NCBI GenBank assembly: GCA_027574665.1
Contig: CM050654.1
Location: forward strand, 28,973,722 to 29,037,721
Source of the DNA: Rhynochetos jubatus
Taxonomy: Eukaryota; Chordata; Aves; Eurypygiformes; Rhynochetidae
DNA: 64,000 nucleotides
Direction: 5' to 3'
Position numbers and translations under genes: made by a program
Shown here: piece by piece, positions 24,936-34,915 of the stretch
Position numbering within the stretch: position 1 is the stretch's first letter
How the letters are laid out: each line of letters starts with the position of its first letter
The notes under the pieces: generated by a model
Seen by the model: only the letters and a program-made list of their open reading frames with translations
What the model was told of the DNA's origin: nothing
Databases searched by the model: none

Positions 24936-26522
24936 TCTTTCTCTTCGTACTTATTAAATCAATCTCACATCTCATTTTGTTGTATCCTTAAAAAAATTTC
25001 CAACTTGTAAATAAATTACCACAGCCCTTTTTACTCCTTACATTTAGTTTCTTAAGAGAGAGAACAAGACATTGTTTTCTCGGAATGCTACCATATTTTA
25101 CATGGATATGGGGCATTTGTTGTGTTTACTGTTCTATATTTAGTGATGTACATTAACCCTTAAATCAAATACACCAACTCAAATGTCATTAACATACATT
25201 CTAGACTCCAGTTCTGTGTCATAAACCTCCTATACCCTATGGTTTGAAAACATCAGCTGAAGGTTAGGCATGGTTGGCTGCATGAAGAATGGAAGAGGCT
25301 ATTAAAACAAACCCTGATAATTGCAACTTGATACCTTCTTTTGTCCTGAACTGTTAGAAAACAAAGACCCTTGTGAAAGAAGACAGGAAGGAAAGAGAAT
25401 TCCTTTATAGCAAAGACGCAATCCATAAAATAAGTTAATATCCACCATTCATGGTATTTTTTGGCAACTCTTTGGTTTTCTGGCACCCCAAAAGTCAAAA
25501 CTACAAACAGCTTTGGTTTCTTCAGTAATTTATATTGATTTACCCAGCTGCAGTTTTCATTGCCATTGCCATCATTGTGTCTAGATTTGTTGAATGTAAT
25601 TAAAAAGTCTCAAGAGACAATTAGATTGCACCAGAGAGGTAAGTTGGTAGACTGGAACTGAGTTTTCTGCTTCAGTAAGAGTCATTTCATTTTAATGTGT
25701 TCAAGAATATATAAAAGCTAGTTTTGCAACACAAACTAGATAGAAGTAGCTATGGTCCCTTCTCCTTACCAAAGTAATTTAAAAAGTTTTCCAATCTACA
25801 GAAAGCACTGCTGAATTAAGAATCTGTCCTTCCCCTGAGAAAACAGAAAAATTTAAATGGGCAGTTTCCAGTCAGAGTGTCCTTGTGATATTACTTGAAA
25901 TCAAATTTACTTGGCTGTGCTTGTGCCAGGGTTGAAGTTGTCTTGGTATTCTTTTTTTCCTGAGCCTTGTGATCATTAGACCGGATTAACGAAAAGAACT
26001 GCCTGGCTATGCTGACAAGTAAGGATAGCTACAAGTTCATGAGAGAAAGAAAAAGAAACTCATATGCTGATCCTAAGAGGATTACCTCCTTGCCACTGAA
26101 TGAATTTTGCATTACAGTGGTATGAGCGTTGAGAAAAGTTTGTACTTTATTTTGAATATTTATGTTTGGTGTAAATTTCTTTTAAACATAGGAAGAAATT
26201 GAGCATTGTGTCCATTCTGTCATCAGTGAGACAAACTTTCCAACCACATCGACAGGTTGAGGAGCTTATGCAGCCTGTCCCTTTTCAGAGTGATATGCTA
26301 TTGATAATTGACATTCACCTTTATTTGAAGACATCTGAATTCTGTTTTCCATTCCTCAGGCATCAGTAAATTAGCAAATTTGCCCTATTGCAAATCAAGA
26401 GCAAAAAGCCTCATACATGTTGTGCCTGAAGCCACGAAACTTGCTGTACAAAGTGTGCAACACATTGTTTAACACTGAGGTTACCTAGTGGTCCTCCACC
26501 TCGATCAAGAGTTCCAGATTGA

Positions 26523-26536
26523 TTTTTTTTTTTTTT
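26523..26536. repeat. Poly-T tract (14 T)
   Basis: Uninterrupted run of 14 T, followed by a locally more GC-rich sequence. No element assigned. Confidence 0.85.
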
Positions 26537-27120
26537 GCCACGAGTTATAAAGGACTGGAGCCTCCCGACATGTGACAGGCTCCATCGCAAAGGTTCACAT
26601 GTGCCAGTTATTGCCAGAAATAGAAAATGGTCCCAAGCCTGTTCACAATCCCAGCATTAACTGCACTGCTGCATCGTTAGACAATGGAGAGAGAGACTTG
26701 ATCTCAGCCTAATGATTTTGCAGTCAGTAGTGACAGCATATTCTCTCAGTATCCAGTGGGAATCTTGCCATGCACTTGCAATGAAGCCAAGGTTTTAAAT
26801 GAAGTTGTCAGATGGTGAGGAATGGAGGTATTGCTTTGGTTCTTTGTGAAAACGAGGCAGAGCAAATGTGATCCTGCCTGTGCTGTAACCCCGATATGGC
26901 CCCACGTGGCATGAAGTGCCTTCAGAGACGCTCATATAGGCGTGGGAGAAAAATTGGAAGTCATGGCAAGGAACTGCTTTGTCTGAAGACCAGGTTGTAA
27001 GCACTTAGAGACTGATTGTACAGCAGGGCAGAGCAGTAAATGTGAACGTTTTGAGGTTGGCGCCTTGCAGTCATCAACCTGACTCCCTCCCCTGTCTGGG
27101 GACAGGGTAATGTGTCATGA

Positions 27121-27297
27121 GGTAAAACTTTACTTTGAGGGTGTCAGAGTGCTGGAACAGGCTGCTCAGAGAGGTTGTGGAGTCTCCTCTGGATGTGTTC
27201 CTGTCCAACCTGCTCTTGGTGAACCTGCTTTCGCAGGGGGGTTGGACTAGAGTGTCTCCAAAGGTCCCTTCCAACCCCTAACACTCTGTGATCCTGT
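27121..27297 (+). mobile_element. CR1 LINE 3'-end fragment, internally deleted
   Basis: Forward-oriented 3' end of a CR1 retrotransposon. It runs from ACTTTACTTTGAGGGTGTCAG through GTGCTGGAACAGGCTGCTCAG and GAGGTTGTGGAGTCTCC, then GGGGGGTTGGACTAGAG, GGTCCCTTCCAACCCCTAAC and a CTCTGTGATCCTGT tail. Compared with the usual 3' untranslated region, a piece between GAGTCTCC and GGATGTGTTCCTGT appears to be missing. 5'-truncated, no reverse-transcriptase sequence. The best-preserved forward copy here. Confidence 0.92.
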
Positions 27298-27710
27298 AAT
27301 GAGACTTACACAGATGCTCAGGACTGTCTGAGCTGTACACAAAGGCTCTCCCACCCAGGGAGCCTGGGTGACCCTTCAGCCTTCCCGCTCCCGCCTCCAC
27401 CTGCTCTGCACCTCTACGGACACTGTGCAAAGTCATACCCAAAGACAGTAGATGATTTCTGCATGCCTGATGGCCTATGGGGTTGGTGTGTTTGCTGTCA
27501 CGGACTCAGTGATGTAGAATCATGGGTCTCAGATGGTACCGAAGGTCACTGGTGTCTGAGTGTTTATGCTATTTTTCCTGAAGTAGCCAAAATTCATCTT
27601 ATTACGATATTTACCCAACAGAACACTGTGTTCTTTGGCTTATCTAAATGTAAATTACATGATATTTTTATCTCCAGACTTCTGCATTCTTTACCTAGGT
27701 TTCATTTTTG

Positions 27711-27790
27711 GGGGTTAAGAGGTTTTTTGTTGCTGGTTTGGTTTTTTTGACTTTTTTTTTTTTTTTTCCTTTTCTTTTGCTGTTGTTTAG
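27711..27790. repeat. T-rich low-complexity tract
   Basis: T-rich with interspersed G on the + strand, including a 16-nt T run at about 27752-27767. Simple sequence. Confidence 0.85.
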
Positions 27791-28310
27791 TACTTTGGTT
27801 AGTTTGATTTAATTTAATTTCTAATAGAAGTGTGGCTAATAGTCTAATGCTTCACAAAACCCTCCAAATTGTTGTGTGTTATTAAAAAAATAAGGATCTA
27901 AGGTAGTGTCAATATGAAATACTAGTATCAGGAGAAAAATATTCCTGTTTCATGCCTTTGACGAATTAGGACTTGTCATCTCAGAATCTGTTTTATCATT
28001 CTTAGCCATTTTTACTCTGTACCTTTCATTTTATTATTTTTTAAACACGTAAGAAATGAGGCCTAAAAGAAGTGCATAGTGTCCTATTAAGTCAAATCCT
28101 TATATTACATTCTACTGCTTAGGTTTTGTCTTAGAAAAAAAAACATTTAATGAGTTTTTGTGTAACATTAGATATTATTCATGCAGGTACAATAGGAGAA
28201 ATGGTTTCTTGCATAGCTTATAAAGAAAGAAGTTCACTTGTAGGCATGTAATTTCTGAGGAAAATACATTTATTATTCACTTAGTGGAAACCTGAACAAA
28301 AATAGAAAGG

Positions 28311-28324
28311 AAAAAAAAAAAAAA
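28311..28324. repeat. Poly-A tract (14 A)
   Basis: Run of 14 A in A-rich context; no associated element recognised. Confidence 0.85.
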
Positions 28325-29339
28325 GCTAGACTAGAGCTTTTGGGAAATGCTGCTCTCATCCTCTTCACACAGGAAATTAAATGAAATTAGAACTAGCATA
28401 TTTTCATACAGCATTTGCAAGCATGTCGATTTGGGGAAAAAAATATGATCTATTTTGACTAATTGTCAAAACCTACTAATTTTTACAACTATTGACAAAA
28501 TTCAAGGCACCCACAGTCAGAAGTACCTGTGGGTAATACAGTTTCCCCCCCTTCATGGCTCCACTCCATTGCTCTGCATGCCACTGCTTACTGAGGCAAC
28601 TAATCACTTTTTTTGGACCATGTTAATCTTTGACCAGATCACCTTCTGGAAAAGACACCAGTGCTAACGCAAGCAGGAAGGGAAGAAAACAGCAGCTCAG
28701 ATTTAAATTGGCTAAGCTGGCCCCTTACCCAGAGCAAAACTTTAAAGTCTGATGAGCTGGCCACGTGCCTTGTGAGGGCTAGAGGAGCTGGGCAGCCCCT
28801 GGAGGCAGGGAAGGCAGCCCACTATTAGTATCAAGACAGGGAAGAGAAGCAGGACAGCACAGCGTAATGAAGAGCCAAAAATGGAAAAATCTTACCAATT
28901 TACAGACTGTAGTATATGATGTTTCCATTATGGAGATTTAAAATATCAAGGGATGGAGAAATGCTGAAATTGAGGTCCTACCCAAACTGTGACCACAACC
29001 AGTAGAACTATGCCCTGATTGCTGTAAGCCTTGGACCCATCATAGAGCCTTAAATTCCACCAGAGAGTATAATTTTCCTTGTTCTCAATAATATTTTATT
29101 CTTTTTTTTTCTTTTTCCTAAGCTTAAATCCTAAACACTTAAACCCCCCACTTTAACAGAAGTACTGAAAGGAACAAGAATCCATGCAACAACTGGAAAA
29201 GGGAAAGTTATATGCACCACTGAACTGCACTTTTCACTACTTCATTTTATAAAGAGATATACAAGTTACAGCGAGTTCTCAATAACTGCATTCTCCCATA
29301 CACAATACATGAAGTTACCTCATTTCTCAAGAAGGAATC

Positions 29340-29363
29340 ATGAAGTTTCTATGGAAACTTCAT
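29340..29363. repeat. 10-bp perfect hairpin
   Basis: ATGAAGTTTC (29340-29349) and GAAACTTCAT (29354-29363) are perfect reverse complements around a TATG loop, and after one mismatch three more outer pairs form (29336-29338 with 29365-29367). A further CATGAAGTTACC copy lies about 30 bp upstream, so the arm sequence is locally repeated. The stem core is shared with the hairpin at 3710-3731. Confidence 0.85.
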
Positions 29364-29907
29364 AATTAATAGCTCACAGTATTAAGCCTTTTTCATTTGC
29401 AGATTTCTAAGTATTTTCCAATGTAACTACAGGCTCCTGTACAAAAAATGCAAGCCTACTGGCCAGTTTGGCCTTTCCTAGCTACAGACCACTTGGAAAC
29501 ATTACATGGAAGAAACACTGACCCACTTTGCTCATGTCCTTGACTGCAACTCATTTAGGCTTGTAAACAGCTTAGGTCCCACTGAATAAATATTCTATGT
29601 CACATTAGGCAAACATACTCAGTGGTTTCAAACATGCCTCCTTATGTTAAATGTCAGCACATACTGATAGGTGGTTATGGATTAGGGCCTCAGCTAGTAA
29701 AACCTTTAAGGCATAACTGCTGTATTTGTACCACTTTCACACCACAGTCTGCTGACACAACAGGAAAAACTAACAAAAATGGTATTGGACATTCCAAATT
29801 TTTCTATTTATAATGGCAATATACTTGAATGCATGAACATTTCAGATTTCTACTTCAATAAATTGAGGAGAGAATATTTATACCAAACATCACTGGAAAA
29901 TTAATTG

Positions 29908-30064
29908 ATAGAATCATAGCATGGTTAGGGTTCGAAGGGACCTTGAAGATCATCCAGTTCCAACCCTCCTGCCATGGGCAGGGACACCCTCCACTAGACC
30001 AGGTTGCTCAAAGCCTCATCCAGCCTGGCCTTGAAGACAGCCAGGGATGGGGCATCCACAACTT
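29908..30064 (-). mobile_element. CR1 LINE 3'-end fragment
   Basis: Reverse-oriented CR1 3' end. It starts with the reversed tail ATAGAATCATAGCATGG and continues GAAGGGACCTTGAAGATCAT, CCTGCCATGGGCAGGGACAC, CACTAGACCAGGTTGCTCAA and CCAGGGATGGGGCATCCACA. It stops abruptly after CATCCACAACTT, where CR1 normally continues CTCTGGGCAACCTGTTCC. Well preserved, so probably a younger copy than the one at 21656. No coding remnant. Confidence 0.95.
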
Positions 30065-32225
30065 ACCTTCAGAAGTTCAATTAACGTTTAAATTATTCCT
30101 GCTTATCTGTCACCTCAATGATCTTCATTCAGGTAATAAGTTTAATTTGTAATATTTAAAACCATTGTGCTGGCATTTTTTAAAATGAGATGGCTAGATG
30201 CAGAAAAAATGATAGATTCCCTGAGCTTATTAACCTTGATTAGATCCGTTGCTTACATGGTATGTTATCATACTGAGTTCTTACAAGATTTGTGAGAAAG
30301 AGCGAGCATGCATGGGGGAAATACAAATAGTTCATGAAAGATGCCAGTCTGTGAGTCTAAACCACACTGAACCCCCAATGAACACCCACTTAAAGAGAAC
30401 CATCCTCATGACAGACATCAATAGCAATGCTCTTTTACTAGTCCCTTATTCCTGGATTACTTATTTTTAATCTCAGAAACATGGACATCACTGTGTGAAT
30501 GATTTGTGTTGTGGTTTGGGTTGTTTCCTCATGAATCACCTCACGATAGATATAGGAGAATTCAATCTTATTTTACAGGATTTAGTGGAAGGCTTTAGGT
30601 TGCTTTGTTTTCCTCTGCATCCAATTAAAGAGTAGATGATAGGACTCTGAATAATTGAGGAAGAGAGAAGCATTATGATGTTGGGCACTTCCAACAGTGG
30701 AGTACAGAAACCAGCAAATCCTTAAATTCTTCTTGCCATGGCAGTTTAAGTAGGGACTACAGTTTCTGTTTAAGAAAATAACCTAAGTGTTTCAAATCCT
30801 TTGAACCATCACTGAAATGCCAGAAGATGGCCTACAATACAAATGTGATGACACTTATTTAAGGGATCCCCAATTTACAGTCAGATCACTTCCACAATGA
30901 GCTGTACATGATTTCTTTTTACCTTAGTGGTTGCTGTTATATATAGATTTCAATTATTTTTAACTTTAATGATTCATTACCATAATGGGAGAGCATTTAA
31001 TCAGAATATTCTCCAAGTCAAATGCAAACTGCAAGTGCACGCTCTCCAAAACTGGAGGGTTTTCAAGGACCTCACATTCTGTCAGGCTTACACACTTAGT
31101 TTAATCATGCAAGTAACTAATGGGGTTAGTGTAAGAGGAAAATTCAGGCTGAGTATCCAGAAGGGAAAAACAATAATCTGGACAGTGGAGATGCACTGAG
31201 CCATGAAATTAGCGTCCCTGAGGGATGTGGAAGAAACAAGAAAATTCTAAAATACCAGTCAGGGAGCTGGATAGAGGAGTCCAAAATCTCAGACAGGCAC
31301 CCTCTGTCTGACTCCTGGAGTGATTTAACATGTTATTGTGCTTGCTCTCCTGCCAGATAGGATCACCTCCACAGCAGAATCAGAAAGCAAATGGGAGGTT
31401 TATCAACTTCAGTACCCAGCCTTAATTCCTAGGTTGAACAACTGATAAAATAGGGTTAAGCTCATGGGTCAGGCTGTCAGACAGCAAATGTGACGTGTAG
31501 GCTCTTTCTGCACTACGTCAAGCCTTCGACATAGTGTGGGGGAGGAGAGACAGGGGCAAGTTTAGGAAAAATAGTATTTTAAACCTCCCTGTAAAGATTT
31601 GTCAGAGGACACTTGTCAGAGCCCTGACAGTTTTCCTTCTTTTCTTCCACTTTAGGCTCCCACAATAGCTTAACACTACAAAAAGAATAGCAAGGAAAGA
31701 AATAGACTGAGACACACGTCTCTGGAGATAGAAAAATAAAAATAGACTTAAATAAGCCAGCGTAAATAAAATTGTTAACGGCAAATTCACTCAAATTATC
31801 TTCCACCCACTTCTGAGATAGTCCCTCATATTTAAAGACTTTCCTCCAACCCAAGTGCTCTGGTGATGGCTAGAACTATTCTTGGCTCTATTTCCTTCCT
31901 TCACACACTTTATTGGGTAAGAAAAGCTGCCAAAAAGTGGGAGTTTTATGAAAGCAATCATAAAATGTTATGGGTAATGCTAAACAAATTATGTGTTACT
32001 CTACAAAAACGGCCCTTTCTTTGGGTAAAAAACAACCGCTGCCTAAGTGAGATCAGGTTACCTCTCTCAAAGCGATGATACACCTACTATCAAGGGCTAT
32101 AGCTGGCAACAGTGGAGGCTGTGGAATGTCAACATTATTGAAGCTACTTTCCACAGTCACTTCTGAAAAGGTAATAGTGACTTGGTATCTTGATGTCCCA
32201 GTCTGCATCATGCATTTCCACATAT
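30065..32225. other. Non-coding unique sequence, no gene seen
   Basis: AT-rich unique sequence with open frames under 95 codons, none recognised. No simple repeats of note. Confidence 0.65.
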
Positions 32226-32229
32226 AAAC

Positions 32230-32310
32230 GAAGTCCGGTGTCCTACCCTGGGATTCAGGAGACCTCAGCTCATTGCTTTTTCATGTCGCGTAGCCACTGA
32301 GACCTGCATG
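32230..32310 (+). mobile_element. Possible MIR-like SINE fragment
   Basis: CCTGGGATTCAGGAGACCTC followed by AGCTCATTGC resembles the head of ancient amniote MIR SINEs (CTGGGA.TCAGGAGACCTGGGTTC). The remainder is too diverged to follow. Eye call only; could be coincidence. Confidence 0.4.
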
Positions 32311-32484
32311 AAGACATGTTCCTCTTGTCCTATCAAGTTTATCACTGCTTTACTAAGCAGGAAGTACCCCTATGCGCCTCTCCATACACTGCTTGCATGA
32401 TGAGACCAATTAATCAGGGCCACTAACTACACAGTTACTATAAAAGATGCTGTCAACAGCATCTGGGCTGCTGGGAATTATAGT

Positions 32485-32553
32485 GGGTCACCCCCCCTTT
32501 TTTTTTGTTGTTGTACTTGGTGGTTTTGTTTGTTTTGTTGTGTGTGTTATTCA
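32485..32553. repeat. C-, T- and GT-rich low-complexity tract
   Basis: A C run is followed by a T run and then by TTGTTG/TTTGTTTG/TGTGTGT repeats on the + strand. Simple sequence. Confidence 0.85.
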
Positions 32554-34560
32554 GGTATATTGCAGACAGTTTATAAAGCTATGGAAAGTAGTTCAATAAA
32601 GTCCAGTCTATATCCTTCCTCTATCCAGCCCACCATTCTCCAAGACTATAACTATGACACTACCACAGACAGTTTTGGACTATCATTCCTCTGAACACAA
32701 TGGAATTTTAGAAACTGAAGTGAGACTTCCGCAGTATTTCAAGTATCTGGGTGCACAATCTTAAAAACTCCCATTTATCTGGCATCAAAATTTGGAGGTG
32801 AAGTGCTTTGGTTGCCTCAACTTCTGTTTCTCCATGTGCTACCCTAAAAAACACTTCCTGTCCGACCCACACAGTGCATCTAGTTCCTCAGCCCTTTGCG
32901 GTCCATGCATTAGGCATTTCTTTAAGTATCACACAGAGACACACATCTCAGCAAATGCTGTCAGGACACATCTACCACACAGCAGTATACACAATATGCA
33001 CCCATCTAAAGTATTCTCCAGTTACACCATGCAGCTGAACAGGAGGGGACCTGGATTTAACTCTTCTTGTTGAGATGCAAATCCACTCTTCTTGAGAGTG
33101 CAATAACTACTAATCAACTGGCTAATGTGAGTTGGCATTTTCAATTTCTCCTGTAAAAACCTATTCCACATTGCACAAAAGACTGGAGGGAACGGAGAGA
33201 GTGCAGCAGAGCCTGACTCCATGTTCTCATGATAGGCACTCAACTGGAAACAGAGAAATGTGGCTTTCTATCTTCTCTAAAAGTACTGTTTATGCATTTC
33301 ATTCCATGACTATTTAATGCAAAAGATATAAAATTAGGAGTCCATGAAGCATTAATTAATTTATAACCATTGTTCACTGTCTTTCCTCCTCTGAGAGTAG
33401 AACATTTTGTGCTCTGGAATATGATTGACAAGTGCTGCTTCCCTACCCTCTGTTTCCTCTCTTTCCAGTCTCACCAGATCACAAGCTCTTTTACACACAC
33501 TTAAAATTTCTTAGACCTTCAGAGCACTTCAGTGTCTGCTTATTTCAGGTTACCCTGTGTGCCAAGTGTGGAGAGCAAATAGTGCAACATGGTGACAGGT
33601 AACTAACGGGAATTTCCAAGGGCAATGCTTCTGGCAGGTGACTTTTTAGAGGAACATAAAAAAATTCACAGTTCATCTTGGCAAATTTACCTGTGAAGCT
33701 ATTAAGCTGTATCAAGGAACATCTCTGTGTCATCCTTCCCTTCAAGGTATCCCCTGCCATTGTTGCAAATTCCAAATGACTACTCACAGATTCTGAAAAG
33801 CAGAATTCACCATGACATTTCAGAGCAAAGTTATACTTTATTGACGTGAAGTGCAGAAATACACTTTATTGTTAGGACAAACAGCTCCATTTTCCAAACT
33901 TTTTTTGCCTTGCACTTATGCAACCACATCTATTCAGTGTAACAGTTTGTCCTCCTCTTCTGCTAATCCTTTCATTGCTTATTACTTTGCATGTGTTCCT
34001 TCATCATTCAGAGGAGGTTAGGAGTCTTATCCTCCTGAAAGTCATATTTTAATACAGAGACCAAGACTTTAAGCCACTGAGTGACTGTTGTCAGCTGTAC
34101 TTCTGCCTCTCAAAGTTACAGTTATAGAAAAGAATCCTTTAGTTTGCGAATCTGATTTTGCATTTATCAGTATAATCAAACCTTTAGCTTTTGCCTCCCA
34201 TACAAAGAGTGGAAGAAGCAGTAAATGAATTAATCTATTTCAAGTGTAGGAGCAAGGAAAAGTCAGGAATCACTGTATTTCCTTATAACATTCAAAAAGC
34301 CTCTATTTTATGGAATCACTCCCATGGCGATATTTTCTCTTTTCTAACTACGCAGCATAACATAGGAGATGCTGTAGGCTCTATCTGTATTTTAACTCTG
34401 GAGAAGTTATTCTGAAATGTTCCTTTTTCTCATGTTATAGGAAAGAGTTACTTAATTTTTATTATTGCTTACTTTGTTTCTGTTTCAAATTACTTGTTTC
34501 AATATGTTAGTAATCCAACAGGAGCCTATTTTGTGATGTTAAACTGGTTGTGGAAAAAGA
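32554..34560. other. Non-coding unique sequence, no gene seen
   Basis: Short open frames only (93 codons at most), several overlapping on both strands, none recognisable. No transposon seen. Confidence 0.65.
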
Positions 34561-34593
34561 CGACCTCAGTCCCATGAAAAATCTCCGTGGTGA

Positions 34594-34694
34594 GGAAAAA
34601 AGGACTTCTGGCAACTGGAGGGAAAAGTCCTTTCCTTACTTGACATACTGCAGTGCTTGAGCCGTAGGCTCAACCAAGAGGGGAAACCTCTCGG
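34594..34694. repeat. Three adjoining hairpins
   Basis: (1) AAAGGACTT at 34599-34607 pairs with AAGTCCTTT at 34625-34633 (9 bp), and GG/CC extends it across a 3-nt bulge. (2) TTGAGCC at 34657-34663 pairs with GGCTCAA at 34667-34673 (7 bp, GTA loop). (3) Immediately next, CCAAGAGG at 34674-34681 pairs with CCTCTCGG at 34687-34694 (7 of 8 pairs, 5-nt loop). Single stems of this size are common by chance; the tight run is what stands out. No known RNA family is recognised: I checked by eye for hammerhead core motifs and did not find them. Confidence 0.7.
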
Positions 34695-34827
34695 TCTTCA
34701 CAAAAAGATTGGGATTTATTTTTTACTGCAAAGATTATTTTTTTTTACCCTTTCTTTGTGGATAACATAATCAGAAACACACGTATGCTCGCTAATAATT
34801 TGCACAGACTGGAGAAGTGGCTATATT

Positions 34828-34915
34828 AGTCGGGGCGCAGTTAGTTACAGTAGGTATTCAGCCCCACTCATTGCTATGGGCAATGCGATCAGTCTGCAGT
34901 ACCTTATATTGGTAC
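34828..34915. repeat. Second run of short inverted repeats
   Basis: AGT(C)GGGGC at 34828-34836 pairs with GCCCCACT at 34861-34868 (8 pairs, one bulged C). CATTGC at 34869-34874 follows directly and pairs with GCAATG at 34880-34885. GTACC at 34899-34903 pairs with GGTAC at 34911-34915. The stretch holds several CpGs in CpG-poor surroundings. Function unknown. Confidence 0.6.

Larger units (their letters stand above)
20136..27120. other. Non-coding unique sequence, no gene seen
   Basis: AT-rich sequence interrupted only by a short CR1 remnant at 21656-21708, AT-rich islands (22037-22110 and 24866-24935) and poly-T at 26523-26536. Open frames are all under 100 codons and none is recognisable. 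Confidence 0.65.
27298..29907. other. Non-coding unique sequence, no gene seen
   Basis: Contains a T-rich low-complexity tract (27711-27790), poly-A at 28311-28324 and a 10-bp perfect hairpin at 29340-29363. Open frames are under 100 codons and none is recognisable. Confidence 0.65.

Noticed and set aside
34594-34694. Hammerhead-type ribozyme
   Set aside because: Neither strand shows the CUGAUGA core by eye, so only a hairpin cluster is reported.
34899-34915. CCTTATATTGG as a serum-response CArG box
   Set aside because: The spacer between CC and GG is seven A/T bases, not six, so it does not fit the consensus.
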